23,546 bases of DNA. It comes from CAYVOX01 sp964453035 (GTDB taxonomy: Bacteria > Chloroflexota > Anaerolineae > Anaerolineales > Anaerolineaceae). The translations under genes were made by a program, and so were the position numbers. The stretch spans positions 1-23,546 of the forward strand of contig CAYVOX010000037.1 of the NCBI GenBank assembly GCA_964453035.1. Reading direction: 5' to 3'. The notes beneath the pieces are model-generated. The model was not told where the DNA came from. It ran no database searches and saw nothing but the letters and a program-made list of their open reading frames with translations. Below, one piece after another: positions 8,193 to 14,643 of this stretch. The number at the start of each line of letters is the position of its first letter. The first letter of the stretch is position 1.

Positions 8193-9179
8193 ATGACCGT
8201 TCAAATCTCTGTTTTGGGATTGGGCCAGGTGGGCGTTTCTATTGGCCTGGCGCTGGCTGAACAAAAGGAAAAGATTACCCGCCTGGGCAACGACCGCGAC
8301 CCGGCGGTGATGGCCAAAGCCAAAAAGATGGGCGCTTTTGATGCCACTACCTTCAGCCTGCCCGGCGCAGTGGAAAAAGCCGATGTGGTCATCCTGGCGC
8401 TGCCGGTGGATGAGCTTTACGAGGTGCTCAAGGTCATCGCCGCTGACTTGAAAGAAGGCGCGGTGGTCATTGATACCTCCACCGTCAAGGTGAAAGTGGC
8501 GGAATGGGCCAGGGAACTGCTGCCGGAGGGGCGCTACTTCGTCACCATGACGCCCACCTTCAACCCGGCTTACCTGGAGGAAACGGCTGTCGGCGCGGAT
8601 GCTGCCCATGCTGACCTGTTCAAGAACAGCGTGATGGTCATCACCAGCGCCCCCGGAGTGGATGCGGATGCGTTGAAACTGGCTGCCGACCTGACCGCGC
8701 TGCTGGGAGCCACGCCCTTCTTTGCGGATGTGTACGAATCCGATGGGCTGATGGCTGCCAGCGCCCTGCTGCCGCGCTTGGTCTCCGCTGCGCTGCTCAA
8801 CGCGGTGATGGATCAGCCCGGCTGGCAGGAGGGCCGTAAATTGGCTGGTAAAACCTTCGCGCAGGCCACCCTGCCCGCTCTGGAGCTTGATTCGGCGGGG
8901 ACGCCCGGAAAGGAAGCCCTGCTCAACCAGGAAAACGTGCTGCGCGTGCTGGATAACTATCTGAACGAACTGTACACCCTGCGGGAGTTGATCGCCGAAA
9001 ATAACGGCGAGGCGCTCGGAAAGCGCATCAGCCACGGACTGGGCAACCGCCAGTTGTGGCTCAAGCAGCGCCAGGCCGCCGATTGGGAGCAAAAACCCAA
9101 GGCTGAGCTGCCCACCGCCAGCGATATCCTGGGCGGCATTTTCCTGGGTCACTTCCGCAAGGGCAAAGAGAAGAAGTAA
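8193..9179 (+). CDS. TyrA-like (prephenate dehydrogenase fold) oxidoreductase with altered catalytic site
   Basis: 328 residues with an N-terminal Rossmann domain (GLGQVG, 9-14) and an all-helical C-terminal half, as in prephenate/arogenate dehydrogenases. Hallmarks align in order: DTSTVK (94-99) for the usual D-x-GS-x-K, and ESDGLMAASALLPRL (182-196) for the usual HD...SHLPH. However, the catalytic-His segment GGHPMAG is VTMTPTFNP here (117-125), and the SHLPH histidines are also absent. Known TyrA enzymes need that first His for hydride transfer and decarboxylation, so prephenate is an unlikely substrate. It keeps the dinucleotide site and full length, and its TAGGAG ribosome site overlaps the M50 3' end. 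No aromatic-pathway gene is nearby. Confidence 0.75.
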   Translation: MTVQISVLGLGQVGVSIGLALAEQKEKITRLGNDRDPAVMAKAKKMGAFDATTFSLPGAVEKADVVILALPVDELYEVLKVIAADLKEGAVVIDTSTVKVKVAEWARELLPEGRYFVTMTPTFNPAYLEETAVGADAAHADLFKNSVMVITSAPGVDADALKLAADLTALLGATPFFADVYESDGLMAASALLPRLVSAALLNAVMDQPGWQEGRKLAGKTFAQATLPALELDSAGTPGKEALLNQENVLRVLDNYLNELYTLRELIAENNGEALGKRISHGLGNRQLWLKQRQAADWEQKPKAELPTASDILGGIFLGHFRKGKEKK

Positions 9180-9434
9180 TTGGCTTTTTTCTGCTACCTG
9201 GTGGAGTGCGCCGACGGCACGTATTACACCGGTTGGACCACCGACCCGGCGCGGCGCGAGCGCCAGCACAACCGCGGCGTGGGCGCGCGTTACACCCGCA
9301 CGCACGCGCCGGTGCGCCTGGTGTACGTTGAACCCCAACCTGATCGTTCCAGCGCCATGCGGCGCGAACGGGCGCTTAAGGCGCTGACGCACGCGCAGAA
9401 GAAGAAGCTGGTTGAGAAATCTCCCCTGACCTGA
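9180..9434 (+). CDS. GIY-YIG domain protein (UPF0213/YhbQ type)
   Basis: 84 residues, the normal size for single-domain GIY-YIG proteins. CYLVECADGTYYTGWTTDPARR (5-26) holds the two tyrosines (Y6, Y16/17) of the GIY and YIG strands and R26, and RRERALKAL (61-69) carries the expected metal-binding Glu. The first strand reads CYL rather than GIY, which is common in this subgroup. Nuclease activity is known for only some members; its role in the cell is unclear. The start is a TTG directly after the TAA of the previous gene, with a purine-rich AGAGAAGAAG before it, so it is probably translated by coupling. Confidence 0.85.
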   Translation: MAFFCYLVECADGTYYTGWTTDPARRERQHNRGVGARYTRTHAPVRLVYVEPQPDRSSAMRRERALKALTHAQKKKLVEKSPLT

Positions 9435-9477
9435 GACCGGGATTTGACTGCTGCAGGGGGAGAAGGAGAACAATCCC

Positions 9478-10626
9478 ATGCTGAGCAACCCGATAACCCA
9501 TCCCACTCACCTTGCGGCTGCGCCCGGCAGGGTGAATTTGCTGGGCGAACACGTGGATTACAACGACGGCATGGTGCTGCCGGCGGCTATTGACCGTTCC
9601 GCGCGCATCACGGCGCGGCAGCATGCTGAGCGCACCATCACCCTGCACGCGCTGGATCTGAATGAGAACGTAACCTTTGCGCTGGACGGCCTGGAAGCCA
9701 AACGGGATGTCGCCGGGCGGAAGCTGCCGGGCTGGGCGCTCTACCCCGCCGGGATTGCCTGGGTGCTGCCGCAGCACCATTACCCCGTGGCCGGGTTCGA
9801 GGCGGCTTTCAGCTCGGATGTGCCGATGGGCTCGGGGCTATCCTCCTCGGCGGCGGTGGAGGTGGGCTTTGCGGCGCTGTGGCGGGTGATGGGCGGCTGG
9901 CAGATGGATAACATGACCCTGGCGCAAGTGTGCCTGGAGGCTGAGAGGCGCTACGTGGGGGTGAACTGCGGGCTGATGGATCAATTTGCCAGCGCGCACG
10001 GCGTGGAAGGGCACGCCCTGTATTTTGACACGCGCAGCCTGGCGTGGCACCCGGTTCCACTGCCAGCGCGTACCGCTATCGTCATCGCTGATTCGGGCGT
10101 GCGGCGCAGCCTGGCCAATTCTGCGTACAACGAGCGGCGGGCGGCCTGCGAGGAAGCGGTGCGCCTGCTGAAGCCACACTTGCAAGGCATGACCGCCCTG
10201 CGGGACGTCTCGCCGGAGGTTTTTTTGACTCTGCGCGGGGGGTTGCCGCTGGTGATTGCCAAACGCGCGCAGCACGTGGTGGAGGAATGCGCGCGGGTGA
10301 GCCGGGCGCTGGTGCTGCTGGAGGCGGGGGATGCCGCGGGTTTTGGCCAGTTGATGTTTGAAGGTCACGCCAGCCTGCGCGACCTCTACGAGGTGAGCAT
10401 CCCTGAGCTGGATGCGCTGGTGGAACTGGCTGGCGGCATTAAAGGCTGCCGGGGGGCGCGGCTGAGCGGGGCGGGTTTTGGCGGCTGCACCGTCAACCTG
10501 GTGGAAGAAGACCGCGCGGAAGCGTTTATTGAGCAGTTGACGGAAGGCTACCGTGAGCGCACCGGGCTGAAGGCGCAGGTTTACCTGTGCCGCGCCAGCC
10601 GCGGAGCGCATGCCGAGGCGGTGTAG
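9478..10626 (+). CDS. galK: Galactokinase
   Basis: 382 residues of the GHMP kinase family. APGRVNLLGEHVDYNDGMVL (15-34) is the galactokinase signature, PMGSGLSSSAA (116-126) is the phosphate loop, CGLMDQF (164-170) supplies the catalytic Asp168, and GARLSGAGFGGC (326-337) is GHMP motif 3. It makes galactose 1-phosphate from galactose and ATP for the Leloir pathway. AAGGAG lies 9 nt before the ATG. The GNAT gene starts directly at its stop codon. galT, galE and galactosidase genes are not in the window, so it may serve salvage of free galactose rather than belong to a full gal operon. Confidence 0.95.
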   Translation: MLSNPITHPTHLAAAPGRVNLLGEHVDYNDGMVLPAAIDRSARITARQHAERTITLHALDLNENVTFALDGLEAKRDVAGRKLPGWALYPAGIAWVLPQHHYPVAGFEAAFSSDVPMGSGLSSSAAVEVGFAALWRVMGGWQMDNMTLAQVCLEAERRYVGVNCGLMDQFASAHGVEGHALYFDTRSLAWHPVPLPARTAIVIADSGVRRSLANSAYNERRAACEEAVRLLKPHLQGMTALRDVSPEVFLTLRGGLPLVIAKRAQHVVEECARVSRALVLLEAGDAAGFGQLMFEGHASLRDLYEVSIPELDALVELAGGIKGCRGARLSGAGFGGCTVNLVEEDRAEAFIEQLTEGYRERTGLKAQVYLCRASRGAHAEAV

Positions 10627-11439
10627 ATGATTGAGCTGGAAGGACGTGATTTTTTGGCGGCGGGGGCATTGTTTGGCGCGGCGCCGTACGGGGTGCTGGC
10701 GGCGGGCACGCTGGAGGGGGGACATCCCGGGCGGGTGTTTGTAAACGACCCAACGCACCCGCAGGTGGGATTGATCTGTACGCGGGTGGGGTATTACTTC
10801 CTGGCCGGGCAGCCCTCTGAGGCGCAGGCCGAGGGGCTGGCGCGGCTGTTTACCGAAACCCTGATCCCGGCGCAGGTTGAGAATTTCCAGAATCCGGAAT
10901 TTTTACTGTTTTATCACCCGCCCGACTGGGCCGAAAGGCTGTTGAAGCAGCTTGAGAGCCTGCGGCCGATTTTGATTTACAAAAAGCGCCACACGCTGCC
11001 TGCCGGCGCGCAAGCGGCACTGCAAGGCTGGCGGGAGCGCATTCCAGGGGGGATGCGCCTTGTGCCGCTGAGCGCGGCACTGCTGGAAAGCAACGCTGAT
11101 TTGCGCGAGACGGCTGAACTGTTTTACGGCACGGGCGAGGACTTTTTGCAGCGCGGGCTGGGGGTGGCCCTGCTGGCGGGTGAGACGCTGGTATGCGCGT
11201 GCAGCACGGTTTTTACGGGGGCGGGCGAAGTGGAAATTGATATTCACACAGCGGAAGGCTACCGCGGGCGCGGGCTGGCTTTTTTGACGGCCTCAGCCTT
11301 CATCGAAGCCTGCCTTGAGCGGAATCTGCGCCCGGTGTGGGGCTGCTGGCCTGAGAACACGCCCTCGCTGAACCTGGCGCGGCGGCTGGGTTTTACGGCT
11401 GAAGCCGACCAGCCGGTGTGTTTGTGGGAGATGGGGTAA
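10627..11439 (+). CDS. ZmaR-like GNAT acetyltransferase
   Basis: 270 residues. The N-terminal half (AAPYGVLAAGTLEGGHPGRVFVND, segments around 18-41) and the GNAT half fit the GNAT_acetyltran family named for the zwittermicin A resistance protein ZmaR. The acetyl-CoA loop is GYRGRGLA at 211-218, and WPENTPSLNLARRLGF (241-256) is the usual C-terminal helix and strand. The acceptor is unknown; most members are not proven resistance factors. It begins at the base after the galK TAG and is the last gene before a strong terminator, so it belongs to the M50-galK operon. Confidence 0.82.
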   Translation: MIELEGRDFLAAGALFGAAPYGVLAAGTLEGGHPGRVFVNDPTHPQVGLICTRVGYYFLAGQPSEAQAEGLARLFTETLIPAQVENFQNPEFLLFYHPPDWAERLLKQLESLRPILIYKKRHTLPAGAQAALQGWRERIPGGMRLVPLSAALLESNADLRETAELFYGTGEDFLQRGLGVALLAGETLVCACSTVFTGAGEVEIDIHTAEGYRGRGLAFLTASAFIEACLERNLRPVWGCWPENTPSLNLARRLGFTAEADQPVCLWEMG

Positions 11440-11448
11440 AAGGGGGAG

Positions 11449-11479
11449 GCCTGGGGCTTGAGAGCCACAGGCTTTTTTT
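11449..11479 (+). terminator. Rho-independent terminator of the M50-to-GNAT operon
   Basis: GCCTG(G)GGCT pairs with AGCC(A)CAGGC around a TGAG loop, with one G-A mismatch, followed directly by seven T. It begins 9 nt after the GNAT stop codon. Confidence 0.88.
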
Positions 11480-11493
11480 ATTGAGTTTAGAAA

Positions 11494-11525
11494 CACCCCA
11501 AAGGTCGCCAGAGACCTCTGGGGTG
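11494..11525 (-). terminator. Probable terminator of the phosphoribosyltransferase gene
   Basis: CACCCCA (11494-11500) pairs with TGGGGTG (11519-11525), and inner GGTC with GACC. Read on the minus strand it follows the phosphoribosyltransferase stop by 26 nt and is followed by TTTCT. The T run is weak. It faces the plus-strand terminator, so the convergent genes are insulated from both sides. Confidence 0.6.
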
Positions 11526-11551
11526 GTGTCTATCACGGCGGAGAGGGGGGA

Positions 11552-12106
11552 TTAATCGGTGAAGACCGGCAAATGGCCCAGCGAGATGATATCAGCCCAC
11601 TTGGCACGCTCACCCTCGGTGAAGATGGCGGCTTCGGCCACCACGCGCGCGCCGGCTTTTTGCATCAGCAGGCGCATGCCCTGCAGGGTGGAGCCGGTGC
11701 TGATGACGTCATCCAGGATGACCACGCGCTTCTTTTCCAACAGGCGGCGGTCTTTTTCATCCAGGTAGAGGGTTTGCGGCTGGCCGGTGGTGATGGAGAG
11801 GGTTTCGGCCTGCAGGGCCTGGCCCATGTAGGGCTTGTAAGCTTTGCGCAGGATGACGTACGGCTTGCCGCTGACCACTGAAAGGGCGTGCGCCAGGGGG
11901 ATGCTCTTGGTTTCGGCGGTGACCAGCACGTCGTAGGGCAGCGCGGAGAGTTTTTCGGCGAGGGCTTTGGCGCAGGCTGTGACCAGCTCGGTATCGCCGA
12001 GGATGTTGAGGATGGCAATGCGCAGGCCGGGCTTGATTTCGAACAGGGTTAGCTCGCGGTGCACGCCGGCGATATCAACGGGGTAGGTGGGGCGTTTTTC
12101 GGTCAT
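11552..12106 (-). CDS. Purine phosphoribosyltransferase family protein (Apt/Xpt-like, COG0503)
   Basis: 184 residues. The PRPP-binding motif VVILDDVISTGST is at 128-140, and VTAETKSIPLAHALS (62-76) is the dinucleotide/pyrophosphate loop region seen in adenine and xanthine phosphoribosyltransferases. It would join a purine base to PRPP to make a nucleotide. The base is uncertain: members of this ~185-residue group are usually annotated as adenine phosphoribosyltransferase, but the long stretch KPYMGQALQAETLSITTGQPQ (91-111) between the two motifs also resembles Xpt/PurR-type hoods. The ATG at 12106 has GGAGG 5 nt upstream; a GTG at 12118 would lie upstream of that site. It is a single-gene unit. 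Confidence 0.8.
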   Translation of the reverse strand: MTEKRPTYPVDIAGVHRELTLFEIKPGLRIAILNILGDTELVTACAKALAEKLSALPYDVLVTAETKSIPLAHALSVVSGKPYVILRKAYKPYMGQALQAETLSITTGQPQTLYLDEKDRRLLEKKRVVILDDVISTGSTLQGMRLLMQKAGARVVAEAAIFTEGERAKWADIISLGHLPVFTD

Positions 12107-12134
12107 GGGTACCTCCACTGGTGAACAGGGTGAT

Positions 12135-12161
12135 TTATTAGACCCATTAAGTGTATCACAA
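12135..12161 (-). promoter_or_regulatory. Weak candidate promoter for the phosphoribosyltransferase
   Basis: TTGTGA (12161-12156) and TAATAA (12140-12135) could be -35 and -10 boxes, but the spacer is only 15 nt; TTTGTG would give 16. No better pair is visible before the gene. Confidence 0.3.
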
Positions 12162-12171
12162 ACCTGCGGCC

Positions 12172-12214
12172 CAGATCAGGGGGGCGCGTTCGAGAGCGCA
12201 CCCTACCGCTACTT
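12172..12214 (-). repeat. REP-like repeat, copy 1 (decayed stem)
   Basis: 43 nt that match copy 2 at 12293-12335 at 38 positions, in the same orientation and offset by exactly 121 nt. The stem is interrupted here: GCGC at 12184-12187 region versus GCGC after the GTTCGAGA loop, with the outer part of the palindrome mismatched. On the minus strand the foot reads AAGTAGCGGTAGGG, giving the GGTAG motif next to the hairpin. The 78 nt between the copies show no gene. Confidence 0.7.
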
Positions 12215-12292
12215 GAGCCTGTCTTAGCAGTAAAGCAGGTTATCCCAAACCGTCAAGGAACAGATCCAACGAGCATGGCACAATACTTTCCA

Positions 12293-12335
12293 CAGATTAG
12301 TAGGGTGCGTTCGAGAACGCACCCTACCGCTACTT
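12293..12335 (-). repeat. REP-like repeat, copy 2 (perfect palindrome)
   Basis: Contains a perfect 12-bp inverted repeat, TAGGGTGCGTTC (12301-12312) and GAACGCACCCTA (12315-12326), with only GA between the arms. The conserved flank CCGCTACTT (12327-12335; AAGTAGCGG on the minus strand) overlaps the last two codons of the MBL-fold gene, including its TAG stop. The GGTAG foot and variable palindrome match the layout of the element at 18-56. Confidence 0.78.
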
Positions 12336-13010
12336 CAGTGGAACCCATTGCCAGGCGGGGCCGTGACCGGGGTAAACCGTGTGGATGGGCAGGGCGTTGA
12401 GCCTGGCAAGGCTGGCGCTGGCGGCCTGAGGGTCATCCATGATGCTGTTGAGGGCCGGGGTGGTGGTGTTTTCCAGCAGGTCGCCACAGAACAGGCTGTT
12501 CCCCGCCTGTGCTACCACCAGCAGGCCGAGCGAGCCTCTGGAGTGGCCGGGCAGCGAGAAAAGTTGCGCGGTGAGACCATAGGGGGATAGGTCAAAGCCT
12601 TCGTCAACGAGAAGGTCTGGCGTAAAGCGGTCTTTGCTGCCAAAGCCAAACAAAAACGGCGCCAACTTGCGGATGAGGGCATTGCCCTTTTTGCGATTGC
12701 AGAACATGTCTCCGCGTTCGGCCATGCCCAGGTCGGCAGCGTGCATGGCGATTTTTGCGCCATACCGACCGCGCAGGAAGGCGGCGTTACCGGTGTGGTC
12801 AAAGTCGCCGTGGGTGATTAAAATCAGCGCGAGGCGGCTCGTTGAACAGCCGAGGCGCTCCAGTTCTTCCACCAGGTGGGCGCGCTGGTTGGAACTGCCC
12901 GTATCCACCAGGATAAAGCCGGAGGGGGTTTCCAGCAGGTAGCAGTTGACCTGTCCCATGCGGTAGGGCAGGGATAAATGGATGGGATGGATGCGGGGGA
13001 GGGCGCTCAT
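12330..13010 (-). CDS. Metallo-beta-lactamase-fold hydrolase
   Basis: 226 residues. THGDFDHTG at 66-74 is the metal motif, but the usual HxHxDH reads H67-G-D69-F-D71-H72, so the second His is Asp, a variant common in a branch of this family. Further ligand motifs are LPGHSRGS (153-160), GD (176-177) and YPGHG (213-217). It probably hydrolyses a small thioester or phosphoester; the substrate is unknown. I start at the ATG 13010, which overlaps the upstream stop (ATGA). An open frame runs on to 13172, but its Arg/Pro/His-rich translation is a shadow of the membrane-protein gene. The TAG stop and last Lys codon lie inside a repeat element. Confidence 0.87.
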   Translation of the reverse strand: MSALPRIHPIHLSLPYRMGQVNCYLLETPSGFILVDTGSSNQRAHLVEELERLGCSTSRLALILITHGDFDHTGNAAFLRGRYGAKIAMHAADLGMAERGDMFCNRKKGNALIRKLAPFLFGFGSKDRFTPDLLVDEGFDLSPYGLTAQLFSLPGHSRGSLGLLVVAQAGNSLFCGDLLENTTTPALNSIMDDPQAASASLARLNALPIHTVYPGHGPAWQWVPLK

Positions 13011-13660
13011 GCCTGGGACTGCCGCCGGTGCAGCCAGATGGCAAACTGGGCTCCGAAAAGCAGCGCCAGCACCAGCAGCAGCACAAAAAATACCTGGATG
13101 CGGACGGCTTCGGAGGTGAAGATGGGGGAATCGGGGTGGAGGACGTTTTCGATGCCGCCGAGCTGCCACCACAGCGCCGCGCCAAAGAGCAGGTTGCCCA
13201 GGTTGGTGAGCCAGGCGGTGTTCATCACGGCCAGCCCGGCCTGCAGCAGCACCCCCACGATGCCAAAGGTAAGCGGGATGCGAAAACGGGGCTCATCGAA
13301 GAAGACGCCGCCCCAGTTGAGCTGCATCACCAGCAGGGACATGGGCAGGTAGGTGAGCCAGAAGAGCAGGCCCGTCCGTCCCAGCGCCAGCGACCAGCCC
13401 GTCCAGCCGTTCCAGCGGCGCAGCGCCAGGCCGAGCAGCCCGGTCAGGCCAGCCAGGGCAGCCAGGCCAAAGGCGACTTTGCCGGCCCAGACCCATGCGC
13501 CGTGGATGTAAACGATGCGCACGTTAGCACCCAGGGTGCGCTCCAGGGGGGCAAAGGCCGCAACCAGCCCAAACAAGAGCAGATTGATCAAAAAGCCGGG
13601 AAGTTTTGCAAAGATGCGCTGCATTTTCATGACCTGAGGATCAATTGGGATGAGAGACAT
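13007..13660 (-). CDS. CcmC/CcsA-like six-helix membrane protein (orphan, divergent)
   Basis: 217 residues with about six membrane segments (near 22-38, 55-80, 95-112, 127-147, 152-167, 188-210). VRIVYIHGAWVW (47-58) resembles the RIxYxHVPxAW segment of the haem-handling protein CcmC, and ENVLHPDSP (171-179) resembles its WNTLHQ segment, so both predicted haem-axial His (H53, H175) have counterparts. The loop NWGGVFFDEPRF (115-126) takes the place of the Trp-rich WGTWWxWDxRL motif but has lost most Trp. No other cytochrome c maturation gene is near, and it is coupled to an MBL-fold gene. The family link is an inference from short motifs. The start could also be the ATG at 13630; neither has a strong ribosome site. 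Confidence 0.6.
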   Translation of the reverse strand: MSLIPIDPQVMKMQRIFAKLPGFLINLLLFGLVAAFAPLERTLGANVRIVYIHGAWVWAGKVAFGLAALAGLTGLLGLALRRWNGWTGWSLALGRTGLLFWLTYLPMSLLVMQLNWGGVFFDEPRFRIPLTFGIVGVLLQAGLAVMNTAWLTNLGNLLFGAALWWQLGGIENVLHPDSPIFTSEAVRIQVFFVLLLVLALLFGAQFAIWLHRRQSQA

Positions 13661-13665
13661 GCTGC

Positions 13666-13704
13666 CGCTCTATGAAAGGTAGAGCGCTCGCCACCTGTCG
13701 GCGG
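13666..13704. other. Two small hairpins in the gap before the CcmC-like gene
   Basis: CGCTCTA (13666-13672) and TAGAGCG (13680-13686) form a perfect 7-bp stem with a 7-nt loop. Next to it, GAGC...CGCC and GGCG...GCTC form an alternative bulged stem that follows a GGTAG at 13678-13682. They may be another degraded member of the GGTAG-footed repeats, or simply structure in the mRNA leader. The 102-nt gap 13661-13762 holds nothing else clear. Confidence 0.35.
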
Positions 13705-13762
13705 CTCAACATGACACCGATAATTCCCGTATTCCCCGCTGCGCCAGGGTGAGGTGTAGCCA

Positions 13763-14020
13763 TTAATCCAGGGCTTTACGCGGCACTTCGGGCAGGCCCT
13801 GGAAGTAAACGATGCGTTCGTTGTAATCTTCCACCCGGCCGGCGCGTTTGAGGCGCTCCAGGTCCTCGGAGGTGGCGAGGTGGCTGACCTGGGAGCCGCT
13901 GCCGCGAATCAATCCACCCTCGAGGGCATCCTGAAACTCACCCTCGCCCCATTCAATCACCACCCTGCCGTCTCTCAGCACCACCACCCACTGGCGGTTG
14001 ACCGGCGTTCCTGTTGGCAT
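13763..14020 (-). CDS. Small hypothetical protein downstream of the Rrf2 regulator
   Basis: 85 residues, not recognised. It has no membrane segment, signal peptide or cysteine. The N-terminal half, NRQWVVVLRDGRVVIEWGEGEFQD (8-31 in pieces), looks like short beta strands, and SEDLERLKRAGRVEDYNERIVYFQGLP (51-77) looks like a helix and a strand. I call it real because GGAGG lies 6 nt before the ATG, it sits 27 nt behind the Rrf2 gene on the same strand, and its composition is that of a soluble folded protein. It could be the target or accessory of the regulator. Confidence 0.7.
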   Translation of the reverse strand: MPTGTPVNRQWVVVLRDGRVVIEWGEGEFQDALEGGLIRGSGSQVSHLATSEDLERLKRAGRVEDYNERIVYFQGLPEVPRKALD

Positions 14021-14047
14021 CCTGATCCTCCGCGGAAAGCTGCCCGG

Positions 14048-14461
14048 TTATTTGGAGGCTTTCTGCAACATGAGTTGACCGAAGGAGGTATCGCGCAGGC
14101 GAACAATCAGTTCGCGCTGCGTTTCGCACCAGATGGGGCGGATCGGGCAATTCTCGCCGAAGGGACAACCATCCGGTTGCGCGCTGCATTCGTTGAGCGA
14201 AATGGGACCGTCAATGGCTTCGACGACTTCCAGCACCGAAATGGCCTGTGGCGGGCGAGCCAGGGATACGCCTCCCTTGGCGCCACGCGAGGTGTGGATG
14301 AGCCCGGCGATGGAGAGCTGGGAGATGATTTTAGCCAGGAATGAGGGTGGAATGTGCTGCTTCTCCGCGATGGCGCTGGTGGCAGCTTTTTTCTCCGGTT
14401 CTAATTCTGCGAGATATAATATCGCGCGGAGGGCGTAATCGGCTTGACGGGTGATCTGCAT
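14048..14461 (-). CDS. Rrf2-family regulator with predicted [2Fe-2S] site
   Basis: 137 residues. The winged-helix half starts MQITRQADYALRAILYLA (1-18), with IPPSFLAKIISQLSIAGLIHTSRGAKGGVSLAR at 37-69 as recognition helix and wing. Cys92, Cys99 and Cys105 (C-x6-C-x5-C, in ECSAQPDGCPFGENC) match the cluster ligands of IscR, NsrR and RsrR-type members; a fourth Cys is at 112. It should sense Fe-S status, nitric oxide or redox state. No isc/suf or NO-response gene is in the window. It leads a two-gene unit with the 85-residue protein, has a good sigma-70-like promoter, and an inverted repeat overlaps its predicted transcription start, consistent with autoregulation. Confidence 0.92.
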   Translation of the reverse strand: MQITRQADYALRAILYLAELEPEKKAATSAIAEKQHIPPSFLAKIISQLSIAGLIHTSRGAKGGVSLARPPQAISVLEVVEAIDGPISLNECSAQPDGCPFGENCPIRPIWCETQRELIVRLRDTSFGQLMLQKASK

Positions 14462-14475
14462 GGCGTTCTATCCTT

Positions 14476-14507
14476 AATCAGAAAAGCAGGTAAGATTTGT
14501 CCTGATT
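14476..14507. promoter_or_regulatory. Inverted repeat at the rrf2 transcription start (candidate operator)
   Basis: AATCAG (14476-14481) and CTGATT (14502-14507) are perfect inverted arms with 20 nt between them. They lie just downstream of the -10 box, over the predicted start near 14505. The region is AT-rich compared with its surroundings. Binding by the Rrf2 protein is an inference. Confidence 0.4.
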
Positions 14508-14511
14508 TATT

Positions 14512-14540
14512 ATTTTATCGGCAATAGATTTTTGACGCAA
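14512..14540 (-). promoter_or_regulatory. Promoter of the rrf2 operon
   Basis: -35 TTGCGT (14540-14535) and -10 TAAAAT (14517-14512) are separated by 17 nt. The start would fall near 14505, giving a leader of about 44 nt. Confidence 0.6.
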
Positions 14541-14550
14541 GTGACAGAGG

Positions 14551-14567
14551 TCATCCTGCCAGGATGA
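14551..14567. promoter_or_regulatory. 17-bp perfect palindrome between divergent rrf2 and thioesterase genes
   Basis: TCATCCTG and CAGGATGA flank a single central base. The one-base centre cannot form an RNA hairpin loop easily, so a protein-binding site is more likely. It lies 11 nt upstream of the rrf2 -35 box and 65 nt upstream of the thioesterase -10 box. Confidence 0.5.
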
Positions 14568-14631
14568 TATTTTACCAACGCCCTGGCGGCGAATTGCGGC
14601 GTGCGGGAAGGTTAAGGAGGGGGTTCGCGGG

Positions 14632-14637
14632 TATAAT
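14632..14637 (+). promoter_or_regulatory. -10 box of the thioesterase gene
   Basis: A perfect TATAAT ends 6 nt before the ATG at 14644, so transcription should start at or next to the start codon. An AAGGAGG at 14614-14620 is 23 nt from the ATG and upstream of the box, too far to act as its ribosome site. The -35 region is weak. Confidence 0.6.
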
Positions 14638-14643
14638 TAACCT

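Noticed and set aside
8097..9506. Open frame of 469 codons on the minus strand
   Set aside because: It runs antisense to the TyrA-like and GIY-YIG genes. Its Gln/His/Arg-rich translation resembles no family and is explained by the codon bias of a GC-rich genome.
9838..10758. Open frame of 306 codons on the minus strand
   Set aside because: Antisense to galactokinase, whose motifs are complete. Composition is shadow-like.
12215..12292. Spacer between the two repeats as a small RNA or mobile-element body
   Set aside because: No promoter, strong structure or open frame. CCTG/CAGG can pair, but with a bulge and a short stem. The repeats are direct, not inverted, so they do not bound a MITE.
13011..13172. 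Extra 54 codons at the 5' end of the MBL-fold gene
   Set aside because: They lie wholly inside the CcmC-like gene in another frame, and the ATG at 13010 overlaps that gene's stop in the usual coupled way.
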